A stretch of 27,713 nt of DNA from Spiro-02 sp964465155 (GCA_964465155.1 CAYXIH010000023.1:1-27713); one strand, 5' to 3'. Positions 8,195 through 15,801 are shown, counted from the stretch's first letter. Numbers and translations are program-made. Notes: a model not told the origin generated them from the letters alone.

Positions 8195-10170
8195 TGTCAC
8201 ACGCACAATCATTATACAAGCAGAACTTCCTCGAATATGCCTCATACGTCATCAAAGACCGTGCCATCCCCGACATCGTGGACGGTTTCAAGCCGGTACA
8301 GCGGAGAATCATCCATACGCTCTTTGAGATGGATGACGGCAAGTTCCACAAAGTGGCAAACGTGGTGGGATGGGCCATGCGCTACCACCCACATGGTGAC
8401 TCCTCCATCTACGAGGCATTGGTGAACCTGGCCAACTGCGACCTGTTCATCGAACGGCAGGGAAACTTCGGCAACTTCATGACCGGTGACGGAGCTGCAG
8501 CTGGCAGATACATCGAATGCCGTATCCTCCCCTTTGCCAAGAAGGTGCTGTACAATCCCGAGCTCACCCAGTTCGTGGATAGCTACGACGGGCGCAACAA
8601 GGAGCCTGTCTCCTTCCCCGCCAAGATCCCCGTGGTCCTCATCCAAGGCTGCGAGGGTATCGCCGTTGGCATGGCCACCAAGATTCTCCCCCACAATGCG
8701 CTTGAGGTCCTGGACGCAATCGGGGCTGTCCTGCGCGGGGAGAGCTTCCAGCTCTTCCCCGACTTCCCAGGCGGTGGCATCATGGACGTCAAGGAGTATG
8801 CCGACGGCCTTGGCTCGGTCTCCGTCCGCGCCAAGCTTGATATATCCGACTCCAAGAAGATCGTGGTCGAGGAACTGCCGTTCGGTGTGACCAGCGAAGC
8901 GTTGATCCAGTCGATCGACGATGCCACAAAGAAGGGGAAGCTCAAGATTGCCTCTGTCTCCGACTACACGTCGGACCGGGTCAACATCGAGATCTCGCTG
9001 GCCCGCAACACCTATACCAAGGACATCGTCGATGCCCTGTATGCCTACACTTCCTGCGAGCAGAAGATCTCCGTCAACTCACTGGTCATCAGGGACAACT
9101 TCCCGGTGACCATGACCGTGACTGACATGGTCCATTTCCATGCCCAGCATATGGTCGAGGTGCTGAAGGCCGAGCTGGAACTGGAGAAGGGACACCTATA
9201 TGACCGCCTCCATGCCCGCACCCTCGAGCGCATCTTCATCGAGGAACGCATCTACAAGCGGATCGAGCAGAAGCGGAGCGCCGAGGCGGTGGAGCAGGCT
9301 GTCAAGACGGGGTTTGTCCCATTTGCCGACCAGTTGCTGCGTCCAGTCGATGGTGATGACGTGGAACGGCTGCTGAAGATCCCCATCCGGAGGATCAGCT
9401 TGTTCGATATCGAGAAGAACAAGGCGGAGATCGAGTCCATCAACGATGCCCTCAAGGAGATCGAATACAAGCTGGGCCACTTGGTCGAGTATGCACTGGA
9501 CTATATCGCCGAACTCAAGGCAATGCTCGGGACCGAGGTGCACCGACGTAAGACGAAGATCAATGCATTCGACATCATCGACGTCAAGGAGGTCGCGGCA
9601 CGTGACCTGCAGGTCCGCTATGATCCCAATACCGGATACCTGGGATATGGGCTCAAGACTGGCAACAACTTGCTGCTGGTCTCCCCCTATGACCGTGTGC
9701 TGGTCATCCAGAAGAATGGCACATACATGGTTGTTGATGCACCTGAGAAGATGTTCGTGGGCAAGGGGCTCCTGCACTGTGGCTACGCCGACAAGGCGGA
9801 GCTTGCAAAGCTGACGTTCACCGTCATATACCAGGAGAAGACCTCCAAGTTCCTCTTCCTCAAGCGTTGCCAGATCACGCAGTTCATCCTCAACAAGACC
9901 TATGAGCTCTTGCCCGAGGGGAACTACCGGCTCCTGAAGCTTTCTGTGTTCGACAACGCGGAACTGACGGTCAGCTACAAGCCGGCGAGGAACATCAAGA
10001 TATTGGAGGAGAAGTTCTACTTCTCCGACTTCACCGTCAAGGGTGTGAAGGCAGCTGGCGTGCGCATCGCCGTCAAGGAGATTGCTTCCCTGCGCTTGCG
10101 CAGTGTCAAGGAAGTCATCAGGGAGGAGGAGCCTACATTGTTCGACAATCCTCCGGAGGATAACCAATGA
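8194..10170 (+). CDS. parC: DNA topoisomerase IV subunit A (ParC-type)
   Basis: A 658-residue DNA-cleaving subunit that forms an A2B2 enzyme with ParE. The catalytic tyrosine is Y106 in AAAGRYIECRI. The quinolone-determining region reads YHPHGDSSIYEA, with S70 and E74 at the positions of E. coli ParC S80 and E84, so it looks wild type. A breakage-reunion core and a long coiled-coil region (about 320-350 and 400-440) are present. The C-terminal domain is short and lacks the GyrA box (QRRGGKG), which supports topoisomerase IV over gyrase. Translation is coupled to parE by a 1-nt overlap and to the next gene by an ATGA overlap. E. coli ParC is about 750 residues, so the C-terminal blades are reduced. 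Confidence 0.93.
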   Translation: MSHAQSLYKQNFLEYASYVIKDRAIPDIVDGFKPVQRRIIHTLFEMDDGKFHKVANVVGWAMRYHPHGDSSIYEALVNLANCDLFIERQGNFGNFMTGDGAAAGRYIECRILPFAKKVLYNPELTQFVDSYDGRNKEPVSFPAKIPVVLIQGCEGIAVGMATKILPHNALEVLDAIGAVLRGESFQLFPDFPGGGIMDVKEYADGLGSVSVRAKLDISDSKKIVVEELPFGVTSEALIQSIDDATKKGKLKIASVSDYTSDRVNIEISLARNTYTKDIVDALYAYTSCEQKISVNSLVIRDNFPVTMTVTDMVHFHAQHMVEVLKAELELEKGHLYDRLHARTLERIFIEERIYKRIEQKRSAEAVEQAVKTGFVPFADQLLRPVDGDDVERLLKIPIRRISLFDIEKNKAEIESINDALKEIEYKLGHLVEYALDYIAELKAMLGTEVHRRKTKINAFDIIDVKEVAARDLQVRYDPNTGYLGYGLKTGNNLLLVSPYDRVLVIQKNGTYMVVDAPEKMFVGKGLLHCGYADKAELAKLTFTVIYQEKTSKFLFLKRCQITQFILNKTYELLPEGNYRLLKLSVFDNAELTVSYKPARNIKILEEKFYFSDFTVKGVKAAGVRIAVKEIASLRLRSVKEVIREEEPTLFDNPPEDNQ

Positions 10171-10868
10171 GGACTTTTGCACCGGTGAAGGATCGGATAC
10201 TCTATGAGGACAACCACCTGATCATCGTCAACAAGCTTCCCGGTGAACTGTCACAGGGAGATGAGACGGGTGACCCGACCCTTGCTGACGCCATCAAGGA
10301 CTATCTGCGCGTGATGTATGGGAAGACGGGGAACGTCTATCTTGGCATTCCCCACCGCCTGGACCGTCCTACCAGCGGCATCATGGTGTATGCCAAGACC
10401 GACAAGGCGCTCACGCGTCTCAACGAGATGTTCCGTGGCAGCGGGGTGAAGAAGACCTATTGGGCAGTCGTGGACAATCCCCCCGCACAGAGCGAGGGGC
10501 TGCTGGTCCACTACATTACCCGCGACACGGTGCGCAACAAGTCCGTTGCCCATCCTGTGGAACGCAAGGGGAGCAAGATTGCCAAGCTCTCCTACAAGCT
10601 CATCGGGGCATCTAAGTCCTACTACCTGCTTGAGATCGACCTGCATACGGGCAGGCACCATCAGATACGGGCACAGCTGGCGGCATTGGGCATCCACATC
10701 AAGGGAGACCTCAAGTATGGTGCAAACCGCTCCAACCCAGACGGTGGGATCCACCTCCATGCCCGCAAGCTCACCTTTGTCCATCCAGTGAAGAAGGAAG
10801 AGCTGACCATCGTGGCGAATCCCCCCCATGATGTGGTTTGGGATTCCTTTGTACAGGACACTGAGTAG
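10167..10868 (+). CDS. RluA-family RNA pseudouridine synthase
   Basis: A 233-residue cytoplasmic enzyme that isomerises uridine to pseudouridine in rRNA or tRNA. The catalytic aspartate is D66 in GIPHRLDRPTSGIMVYAKT. The downstream block GRHHQIRAQLAALGIHIKGDLKYG is also typical of RluA. There is no N-terminal S4 domain, so it resembles short members such as RluA or TruC rather than RluD; the exact target base is not predictable. It overlaps the parC stop by 4 nt (ATGA) and is the last gene of the parE-parC operon. The link to topoisomerase genes is probably only transcriptional. Confidence 0.9.
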   Translation: MRTFAPVKDRILYEDNHLIIVNKLPGELSQGDETGDPTLADAIKDYLRVMYGKTGNVYLGIPHRLDRPTSGIMVYAKTDKALTRLNEMFRGSGVKKTYWAVVDNPPAQSEGLLVHYITRDTVRNKSVAHPVERKGSKIAKLSYKLIGASKSYYLLEIDLHTGRHHQIRAQLAALGIHIKGDLKYGANRSNPDGGIHLHARKLTFVHPVKKEELTIVANPPHDVVWDSFVQDTE

Positions 10869-10878
10869 CAATAACCAC

Positions 10879-10914
10879 AAAAAAAACCCCGGCTGATTTT
10901 CTGTCAGCCAGGGG
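10879..10914 (-). terminator. Intrinsic terminator, minus strand (hairpin 1 of the array)
   Basis: On the minus strand CCCC-T-GGCTGA, loop CAGAAAA, TCAGCC-GGGG is followed directly by eight T (10886-10879). This is a strong intrinsic terminator for the receiver-dikinase gene ending at 11131. There is no T-run on the plus side. Its inner stem-loop is also the first member of the five-hairpin array. Confidence 0.85.
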
Positions 10915-11006
10915 CTCATCGAAAGATTTTCCGTCTTTCTCCATCCCGATTTACCGTCGGGGTATGATGGTCGCCGATTTTCCGTCGGCTTGCGATTTAC
11001 AGTCGC
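10887..11006. repeat. Array of five hairpins with conserved loop and variable stems
   Basis: Five short stem-loops share the pattern GA-TTTWCNG-TC on the plus strand (GA-CNGWAAA-TC on minus). Loops are at 10897-10903 (TTTTCTG), 10927-10933 (TTTTCCG), 10950-10956 (TTTACCG), 10978-10984 (TTTTCCG) and 10996-11002 (TTTACAG). The stems differ but each is self-complementary: GGCTGA/TCAGCC, GAAAGA/TCTTTC, CCCGA/TCGGG, GCCGA/TCGGC and GCGA/TCGC. Loop-centre spacing is irregular (30, 23, 28 and 18 nt). Conserved loops on changing but always paired stems point to selection on RNA (or cruciform) structure. The array lies in the 3' untranslated region of the minus-strand gene and ends in its terminator. 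Confidence 0.85.
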
Positions 11007-11089
11007 TACTGATGATAACTCTATATTCAATATCTTTTCAATGCAAGCTAAAGTGAAGAGATATCATGAAAAAGATTGTTTTTTTCATA

Positions 11090-11114
11090 TTGTTTGCATG
11101 TACTATGCAAACAA
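11090..11114. repeat. 10-bp perfect inverted repeat in the 3' region
   Basis: TTGTTTGCAT (11090-11099) and ATGCAAACAA (11105-11114) are perfect inverted copies around a 5-nt loop. It sits 17 nt past the stop of the minus-strand receiver-dikinase gene, inside its predicted 3' untranslated region. No T-run follows on either strand, so it is more likely an RNA-stability hairpin than a terminator. Confidence 0.6.
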
Positions 11115-11130
11115 AGTATCCCCATATGTT

Positions 11131-13881
11131 TTATTCTGGACACTTTTGCTGTTGTTTGTTGATACGTACTACACCTTCCCCTGCATGTCCGTTGACGCGG
11201 ATATCCAACGCCACCGGTGCCCGTAGGTGGAGGAAGTGTGGGGTTTCCTCGATGACCGGCAGAGCCGCCAGTTCTTCGAAATCACATATCCCATCCTTGT
11301 ACGATGGGTTGACCGTCATGTAGACGGTTCCCAACGACGTGAGGTTCTGGAAGAAGTGGGTCCCTTGGCTTGGCTCCACCTGGAACTGGGGAAGCCCCGT
11401 CTCCACAATTACCTGGGCACGAGAAATCTGGGACCATGCTGCAGGTATTCCCAACCAGGAGTCGCATGAGCCGAGCCTCCCGGCCACCACCAGCAGGTAG
11501 TCACGCTGCTGGAGCACCATCGACGCATTGAGACGGTCCAGCTCATTTGCCATGTCAGCTGTATACCGAGGATCGAAGGTGTTGGGCTTGAGCAATACTA
11601 CATCTGCAATGGAATCGATCTTGCCGTTGCCCATGACCCTGTGCGAGAGGATGCAGGCATGCTGGCGCAACTCCTCGGTGATCTCAATGTCGGACTCCTC
11701 GTTGCCCTCCACGATCGGTCGGATCTGCAGGAGGCTGAACTCCGGCTTCTTGGGGGCTTTGCGGTTGAGGTTTACCGCGAACTCAATCTCTATGGGGGTG
11801 CTCATTGCCTCCGTCCCCAGCTGCATGATGTCCTTGACGATTGCAGCCAACGGGAATGCATCATACTTGAGGATTCCATTGAATGTGATCACCTTGCGAC
11901 CTACTGCCCGTATGCTCTCCGAGATCTGTCCAGTTGTCGCGTCGTAGGTGCTTGCGATATACCGCAGGGATTCTGGGTGGGCTTCAGCCTCGTCCAGTGG
12001 GAGCAATACAAGGTTTTCCATGCCAGATTTCAATGGGTCATACCCACTTCCCATGCGCAGTGCGTAGAAATGGGTCTGGGAGCTCGATTCCGAGCCACCG
12101 AGGAACTGTGCGGGACGGCGTGGGTGGGCAGGGGAGAACCGGAATGCAGAACCGTTGTCCACCACGGACTTGCCAAAGCCGAAGCTGAGCATCCCAACTC
12201 CGTCCTCGGGGCTTTCCCCACCCAGGGGGTAGTAGTTCAAGGAACGGGCGACACCGGAGATGTTGGGATACCAATAGTCACCATGGCGGCTGCCGATGAC
12301 CTGCTGTATGACAACCGCCATCTTCTCCTCTTCCAGCATATGGTCGGTTGCCCGNNNNNNNNNNNNNNNNNNNNNNNNNNNNNNNNNNNNNNNNNNNNNN
12401 NNNNNNNNNNNNNNNNNNNNNNNNNNNNNNNNNNNNNNNNNNNNNNNNNNNNNNTCCATGAACTGGGTGAACAAGCTGGTGGTGATGACCACCGTGCGAG
12501 GGATGGAGAGGTAGATGTCAGGGTATTTGCCGATGATGTCGCCTGAGCGGAGCTCCATGTCGATGAAGGCAAGGCCACGCCCCTTTCCCCCCAATGAACC
12601 CGATCCGATGCGGCAGAAGAACATCGTCTCGTCGTAGTTGCTGCGGTTGAACTGCGACACGATCCCCTTGGAGCGCTCGGTACGGTAGTTGAGGATGATC
12701 TGGGCCATGTTTGCCTGGAACGCCGCGGCGTCGGGGAAGTCCTCTTCCCGCAGCGGCTTGATCTTCGCAGCGAGCTGGTACATGGACTTTGCCCTGAGCC
12801 AGCGGGAGAAGTCGTTGCGCCGGGCATGGGCAAGGAAGATTTCGGTAGGAATGGAGGGGAGGATCCTCTGGAGGTCCCGCATGGTCTCTGCCCGGGCAAT
12901 CTCCACGCCGGTGGCAGGGTCCTTGAACAAGAAGGGGCCGAACCCATAGTTTGCGATCAGGTACTTGTGCAGGTCCGACAACAAGGAGGTGCTGAGCTTC
13001 CAGATGAAGGCAGCCCCGACTTGGTCTGCAAGCTCTTGGTTCTCGACCCATGTGCTTTGGATGAGGACCGGCAGGTCCGGGTCCTGTGCCTTTACCAGCT
13101 TGCACAGCTGTACCCCTGCCAGGGGGTCTTCCTTCCCCTCTTTTGTATATGCCATGTCCGTGACGATTCCCAGGACGTTGTGGCGGTAGCGCTGGTACAG
13201 GGAGACGGCATCTTCGAAGGTGCGTGCAAGGAGTATCTTGGGACGTCCGCGCATGCGAAGCGTCTTGCCCCAGCTGTTGAGGGCCTCCAGCATGCTCGTT
13301 CGGTTTTGTCCGATGAGGCTTGTGTACATCAGCGGCAGATATGAGGAGTAGAACCTGACCGAATCCTCGACAAGGATGATGACCTGCACGTCGGCCTCGG
13401 CAGTGTCGTGGTCGAGGTTCATCCGGTCCTCTATGAGCTTGGCCATGGCCAGGAAGATGGCCGGGTTGCCCTGCCAATAGAAGAAATAGTCGATGTCGCT
13501 GCTGGCGCTGTCCTTGATCAGCTTGTTCCTGCGGTGGGCGGGCGACGGGGACAGGACTATGACTGGCATGCCGGGCTTCAGGGCCTTGATCTGGGAGGCT
13601 AGCTGTTGTACATGCTCGGTACCGAGGTCCAGCATCGTGATGACAAGGTCGAAGTTGCGTGTGTCCAGCAACTCCAAGGCGTGTGCTGGGCTTGCCGTGT
13701 GGGTAATCTTAGGGGGATTGGTCAGCCCAAGCTGGGTATACTCCAGGAAGAGTTCTTCCTCCACCCGCCCGTCTTCTTCTATCAGGAAGCGGTCGTAGTC
13801 GCTGCAGATGAGCAGGATGTTGTAGATGTGCTTGAGCATCAGGTTGCTGAACGGCAGCCACGTCTGGTCGAGTTTGTACAT
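11131..13881 (-). CDS. Two receiver domains plus PPDK-type ATP-binding domain
   Basis: At least 916 residues, with an internal gap. Residues about 20-155 form a receiver-like domain with D85 in VITMLDLG but no full acidic pocket. Residues about 165-310 form a second, more canonical receiver: E172/D173 (ILVEDS), D242 (GIVTDMA), S276/T277 and K295. A linker leads to a pyruvate phosphate dikinase/PEP synthase-type nucleotide-binding domain starting at GSGSLGGKGRGLAFID (GGKG 431-434) and resuming after the gap with YPNISGVARSLNYYPLG and LLQIRPIVEG. The phosphohistidine and PEP-binding domains of PpsA/PpdK are absent, so it should not make PEP alone. A conserved GTHFFQNL block lies near the C-terminus. 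I recognise a similar architecture in Bacteroidetes proteins but know no proven function. Single gene with its own predicted promoter and terminator. Confidence 0.8.
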   Translation of the reverse strand: MYKLDQTWLPFSNLMLKHIYNILLICSDYDRFLIEEDGRVEEELFLEYTQLGLTNPPKITHTASPAHALELLDTRNFDLVITMLDLGTEHVQQLASQIKALKPGMPVIVLSPSPAHRRNKLIKDSASSDIDYFFYWQGNPAIFLAMAKLIEDRMNLDHDTAEADVQVIILVEDSVRFYSSYLPLMYTSLIGQNRTSMLEALNSWGKTLRMRGRPKILLARTFEDAVSLYQRYRHNVLGIVTDMAYTKEGKEDPLAGVQLCKLVKAQDPDLPVLIQSTWVENQELADQVGAAFIWKLSTSLLSDLHKYLIANYGFGPFLFKDPATGVEIARAETMRDLQRILPSIPTEIFLAHARRNDFSRWLRAKSMYQLAAKIKPLREEDFPDAAAFQANMAQIILNYRTERSKGIVSQFNRSNYDETMFFCRIGSGSLGGKGRGLAFIDMELRSGDIIGKYPDIYLSIPRTVVITTSLFTQFMXXXXXXXXXXXXXXXXXXXXXXXXXXXXXXXXXXRATDHMLEEEKMAVVIQQVIGSRHGDYWYPNISGVARSLNYYPLGGESPEDGVGMLSFGFGKSVVDNGSAFRFSPAHPRRPAQFLGGSESSSQTHFYALRMGSGYDPLKSGMENLVLLPLDEAEAHPESLRYIASTYDATTGQISESIRAVGRKVITFNGILKYDAFPLAAIVKDIMQLGTEAMSTPIEIEFAVNLNRKAPKKPEFSLLQIRPIVEGNEESDIEITEELRQHACILSHRVMGNGKIDSIADVVLLKPNTFDPRYTADMANELDRLNASMVLQQRDYLLVVAGRLGSCDSWLGIPAAWSQISRAQVIVETGLPQFQVEPSQGTHFFQNLTSLGTVYMTVNPSYKDGICDFEELAALPVIEETPHFLHLRAPVALDIRVNGHAGEGVVRINKQQQKCPE
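12355..12454. other. Assembly gap (100 N) inside the receiver-dikinase gene
   Basis: Exactly 100 N. The reading frame happens to continue across it. The VRSSxxxED-type ATP-grasp motif expected in a PPDK_N domain is not visible on either side, so it must lie in the gap, and the distance between flanking motifs is shorter than in PpsA. The true gap is probably longer than 100 bp. Confidence 0.95.
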
Positions 13882-13887
13882 ACCTGT

Positions 13888-13916
13888 ATGATATCACGGA
13901 ACAAATCAGGTCGAAA
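13888..13916 (-). promoter_or_regulatory. Extended -10 promoter abutting the receiver-dikinase start
   Basis: The minus strand reads TGATATCAT, an extended -10 (TGnTATCAT, box at 13893-13888), with only a weak -35 (TTTCGA, 13916-13911) 17 bp upstream. The ATG at 13881 begins 6 nt after the -10, so the predicted +1 is the start codon itself. Confidence 0.5.
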
Positions 13917-13949
13917 AGTTGTTTCCAAAGCTGGCGTAATTATTGTCAG

Positions 13950-14132
13950 ACAGTAGACTACGGTAAAAAAGCATATCAATTTTGAAAAATTCATAAAGTG
14001 AAATAAGAAAAAATAACGAAAATGGAAATAAATAACGAATAAACTGGTAAAAATAGATATAACTCACAATATTTTGAATTTAGTGAGATATCCATTAATA
14101 AATAAAATTTATTTAACGTATAAAGAAATTTG
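13950..14132. other. AT-rich regulatory region upstream of gdhA
   Basis: This stretch between two divergent genes is strikingly A+T-rich compared with the coding DNA. It holds an inverted repeat GATAT-aa-CTCAC (14056-14067) / GTGAG-ATATC (14083-14092), a repeated AATAACGAA (around 14015 and 14031), and the palindrome AATAAATTTATT-like segment near 14101-14114. No gene is visible. It may act as an UP element or bind a regulator of gdhA. Confidence 0.45.
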
Positions 14133-14162
14133 TTGACAGCTCAAGAATGCGCACCGTATTCT
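14133..14162 (+). promoter_or_regulatory. gdhA promoter
   Basis: Perfect -35 TTGACA (14133-14138), an 18-bp spacer, then TATTCT (14157-14162). The expected start is near 14169, giving a leader of about 34 nt that carries a perfect AGGAGG (14191-14196) 6 nt before the ATG. The strong -35, AT-rich upstream DNA and full Shine-Dalgarno all suggest high expression. Confidence 0.7.
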
Positions 14163-14202
14163 ATGACTATGAGTGTCGCATGCGGGACACAGGAGGTTGC
14201 TC

Positions 14203-15540
14203 ATGTATCAGTTGGAAGAGTTTATGGCGGACCTTGAGGCAAAGAACCCGGCTCAGCCGGAGTTTATCCAAGCTACCCGCGAGGTGATCGAGTCAATCAT
14301 TGATGTCGTCAATGACAATCCTGTCTATCTGAAGAACAGGATCCTCGAGCGGATTACCGAGCCGGATAGGATTTTCACCTTCAAGGTGGAGTGGGAGGAT
14401 GACAACGGGAACATTCAGGTCAACCGTGGCTACCGCGTGCAGTTCAACAACGCCATTGGACCCTACAAGGGTGGTCTGCGCTTCCACCCCAGCGTGACAT
14501 TGGGCACCCTCAAGTTCCTGGGATTCGAGCAAACGTTCAAGAACAGCCTCACGACATTGCCCATGGGCGGTGGAAAAGGTGGCAGTGACTTCAACCCCAA
14601 GGGAAAGTCGAACAATGAGATCCTCCGTTTCTGCCGTTCGTTCATGACCGAGCTTCAGAAGTATATCGGACCTGATACGGATGTCCCTGCCGGAGATATC
14701 GGAGTGGGCGGACGTGAGATTGGGTTCCTCTACGGGCAATACAAGCGCCTGCGCGATGAGAACACGGGAGTCCTTACCGGAAAGGGGAGGGGCTGGGGTG
14801 GCTCATTGGTACGGCCGGAGGCAACGGGGTACGGGACCATGTACTTCGCAAACGAAATGCTCAGGGCCCATGGGGACACCATGGAAGGCAAGCGGATCGC
14901 GATCAGCGGATTTGGCAACGTTGCCTGGGGTGCCGTACGGAAGGCGAGCGAGCTCGGAGCCAAGGTCGTGACGATCAGTGGTCCCGATGGATATATCTTG
15001 GATGAGAACGGGATCAACACTCCTGAGAAGTGGGCATATATGATCGAGCTGCGCTCCTCCAACAACGACGTGGTCAAGCCATATGCGGAGAAGTTCGGAG
15101 CCAAGTTCATCCCAGGGAAGAAGCCTTGGGAGGTGAACGTTGACATGGCGTTCCCCTGTGCCATCCAAAACGAGCTTGGGCTGGAGGATGCCAAGGCCCT
15201 GGTCGCCAATGGTGTCAAATATGTCGTCGAGACTTCGAACATGGGGTGCACTGCTGATGCTGTGAACTACCTCATCGGTCAGAAGATCCCCTTTGGCCCG
15301 GGCAAAGCCGCCAACGCCGGTGGCGTCGCCGTCAGTGGACTGGAGATGTCCCAGAACGCAATGCACTTGTCGTGGACGGCAGAGGAAGTGGACGAGAAGC
15401 TGCAGGCCATCATGCGCAGCATCCATGAGTCCTGCGTCCGTGAAGGCAAAGAGCCTGACGGGTACGTGAACTACGTCAAGGGTGCCAATATCGCGGGATT
15501 CAAGAAGGTTGCCGATGCCATGGTGGACCAAGGGTATTGA
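14203..15540 (+). CDS. gdhA: NADP-type glutamate dehydrogenase
   Basis: A 445-residue cytoplasmic hexameric enzyme that interconverts 2-oxoglutarate plus ammonium and glutamate. The length matches the 445-450-residue bacterial biosynthetic (GDH-I) class. The active-site block is intact: IGPYKGGLRFHPSV (substrate-binding Lys89), FEQTFKNSLTTLPMGGGKGGSDF with catalytic K125, and PAGDIGVGGREIGFLYG carrying the catalytic Asp. The nucleotide-binding Rossmann segment reads ISGFGNVAWGAVRKASELGAKVVTISG. The frame extends to 14173, but the ATG at 14203 is chosen because AGGAGG lies 6 nt before it and MYQLEEFMADL fits the family. The preference for NADPH is inferred from the subfamily. Single gene with its own promoter and a terminator after it. 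Confidence 0.96.
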   Translation: MYQLEEFMADLEAKNPAQPEFIQATREVIESIIDVVNDNPVYLKNRILERITEPDRIFTFKVEWEDDNGNIQVNRGYRVQFNNAIGPYKGGLRFHPSVTLGTLKFLGFEQTFKNSLTTLPMGGGKGGSDFNPKGKSNNEILRFCRSFMTELQKYIGPDTDVPAGDIGVGGREIGFLYGQYKRLRDENTGVLTGKGRGWGGSLVRPEATGYGTMYFANEMLRAHGDTMEGKRIAISGFGNVAWGAVRKASELGAKVVTISGPDGYILDENGINTPEKWAYMIELRSSNNDVVKPYAEKFGAKFIPGKKPWEVNVDMAFPCAIQNELGLEDAKALVANGVKYVVETSNMGCTADAVNYLIGQKIPFGPGKAANAGGVAVSGLEMSQNAMHLSWTAEEVDEKLQAIMRSIHESCVREGKEPDGYVNYVKGANIAGFKKVADAMVDQGY

Positions 15541-15596
15541 CATTTCATAGCTTGTGACATGTAAAAGACTCCTGTTGGGAGAGGTATGTATCGGGA

Positions 15597-15628
15597 GGGA
15601 CCGCCTGCGTTGCAGAGTGGTCCCTTTT
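15597..15628 (+). terminator. Intrinsic terminator after gdhA
   Basis: GGGACC (15597-15602) pairs with GGTCCC (15619-15624), with an inner CTGC/GCAG stem around loop GTT, and TTTTCGTT follows. It lies about 57 nt past the gdhA stop, so gdhA is monocistronic. Confidence 0.85.
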
Positions 15629-15687
15629 CGTTGTGCAGGCAAATCCTCACGATGCAAGAAAGTGGCCGTAACCGTTGCTATATGTAC

Positions 15688-15717
15688 TTGATATTCAATT
15701 GGTATAAAACTTATACA
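15688..15717 (+). promoter_or_regulatory. Possible upstream nrdJ promoter
   Basis: TTGATA (15688-15693), an 18-bp spacer and TATACA (15712-15717). If used, its start site (about 15724) would lie inside the first NrdR-type box, a natural place for repression. Weaker evidence than for the proximal promoter. Confidence 0.35.
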
Positions 15718-15765
15718 ACACTAGGGCTAGTGCTGTGTTTTGTAATATACCGCTATCAATACTGT
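15718..15765. promoter_or_regulatory. Probable NrdR-box pair upstream of nrdJ
   Basis: Box 1 ACACTAGGGCTAGTGC (15718-15733) and box 2 CCGCTATCAATACTGT (15750-15765) each match 11 of 16 positions of the NrdR palindrome ACACTATATATAGTGT as I recall it. They are separated by 16 bp, so their centres are 32 bp (about three helical turns) apart, the paired geometry described for NrdR operators. They sit just upstream of the nrdJ -35 (15773). NrdR represses ribonucleotide reductase genes when dATP is plentiful. The match and spacing are seen; the regulation is inferred. Confidence 0.6.
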
Positions 15766-15772
15766 TTCTAGC

Positions 15773-15801
15773 TTGTATAAACAAAATGGGTATGGTATGA
15801 T
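15773..15801 (+). promoter_or_regulatory. nrdJ promoter
   Basis: TTGTAT (15773-15778), a 17-bp spacer, TATGAT (15796-15801). The predicted start near 15808 gives a leader of about 62 nt, with AGGGG (15859-15863) 6 nt before the nrdJ ATG. Confidence 0.65.

Noticed and set aside
10887..11006. Hairpin array as a CRISPR array
   Set aside because: The conserved unit is only 11 bp, the spacing is irregular (18-30 nt), the arms differ between units, and no cas genes are nearby.
10887..11006. Hairpin loops as CsrA/RsmA (ANGGA) sites
   Set aside because: Only two of the five loops (CGGAAAA) contain GGA; the others read CGGTAAA, CTGTAAA and CAGAAAA, so this cannot explain the shared loop.
10251..11030. 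259-codon minus-strand frame opposite the pseudouridine synthase, with recurring TEN[RQ]/TVNR peptides
   Set aside because: It is antisense to a well-supported gene. The repeated tetrapeptides are only the translation of the hairpin-array loops, and no start signal or family resemblance is seen.
11066..11323. Plus-strand 85-codon frame starting MKKIVFFILFAC with a GAAGAG upstream
   Set aside because: It looks like a short signal peptide, but most of it runs opposite the 3' end of the receiver-dikinase gene and the remainder has no protein-like pattern. A tiny peptide cannot be excluded.
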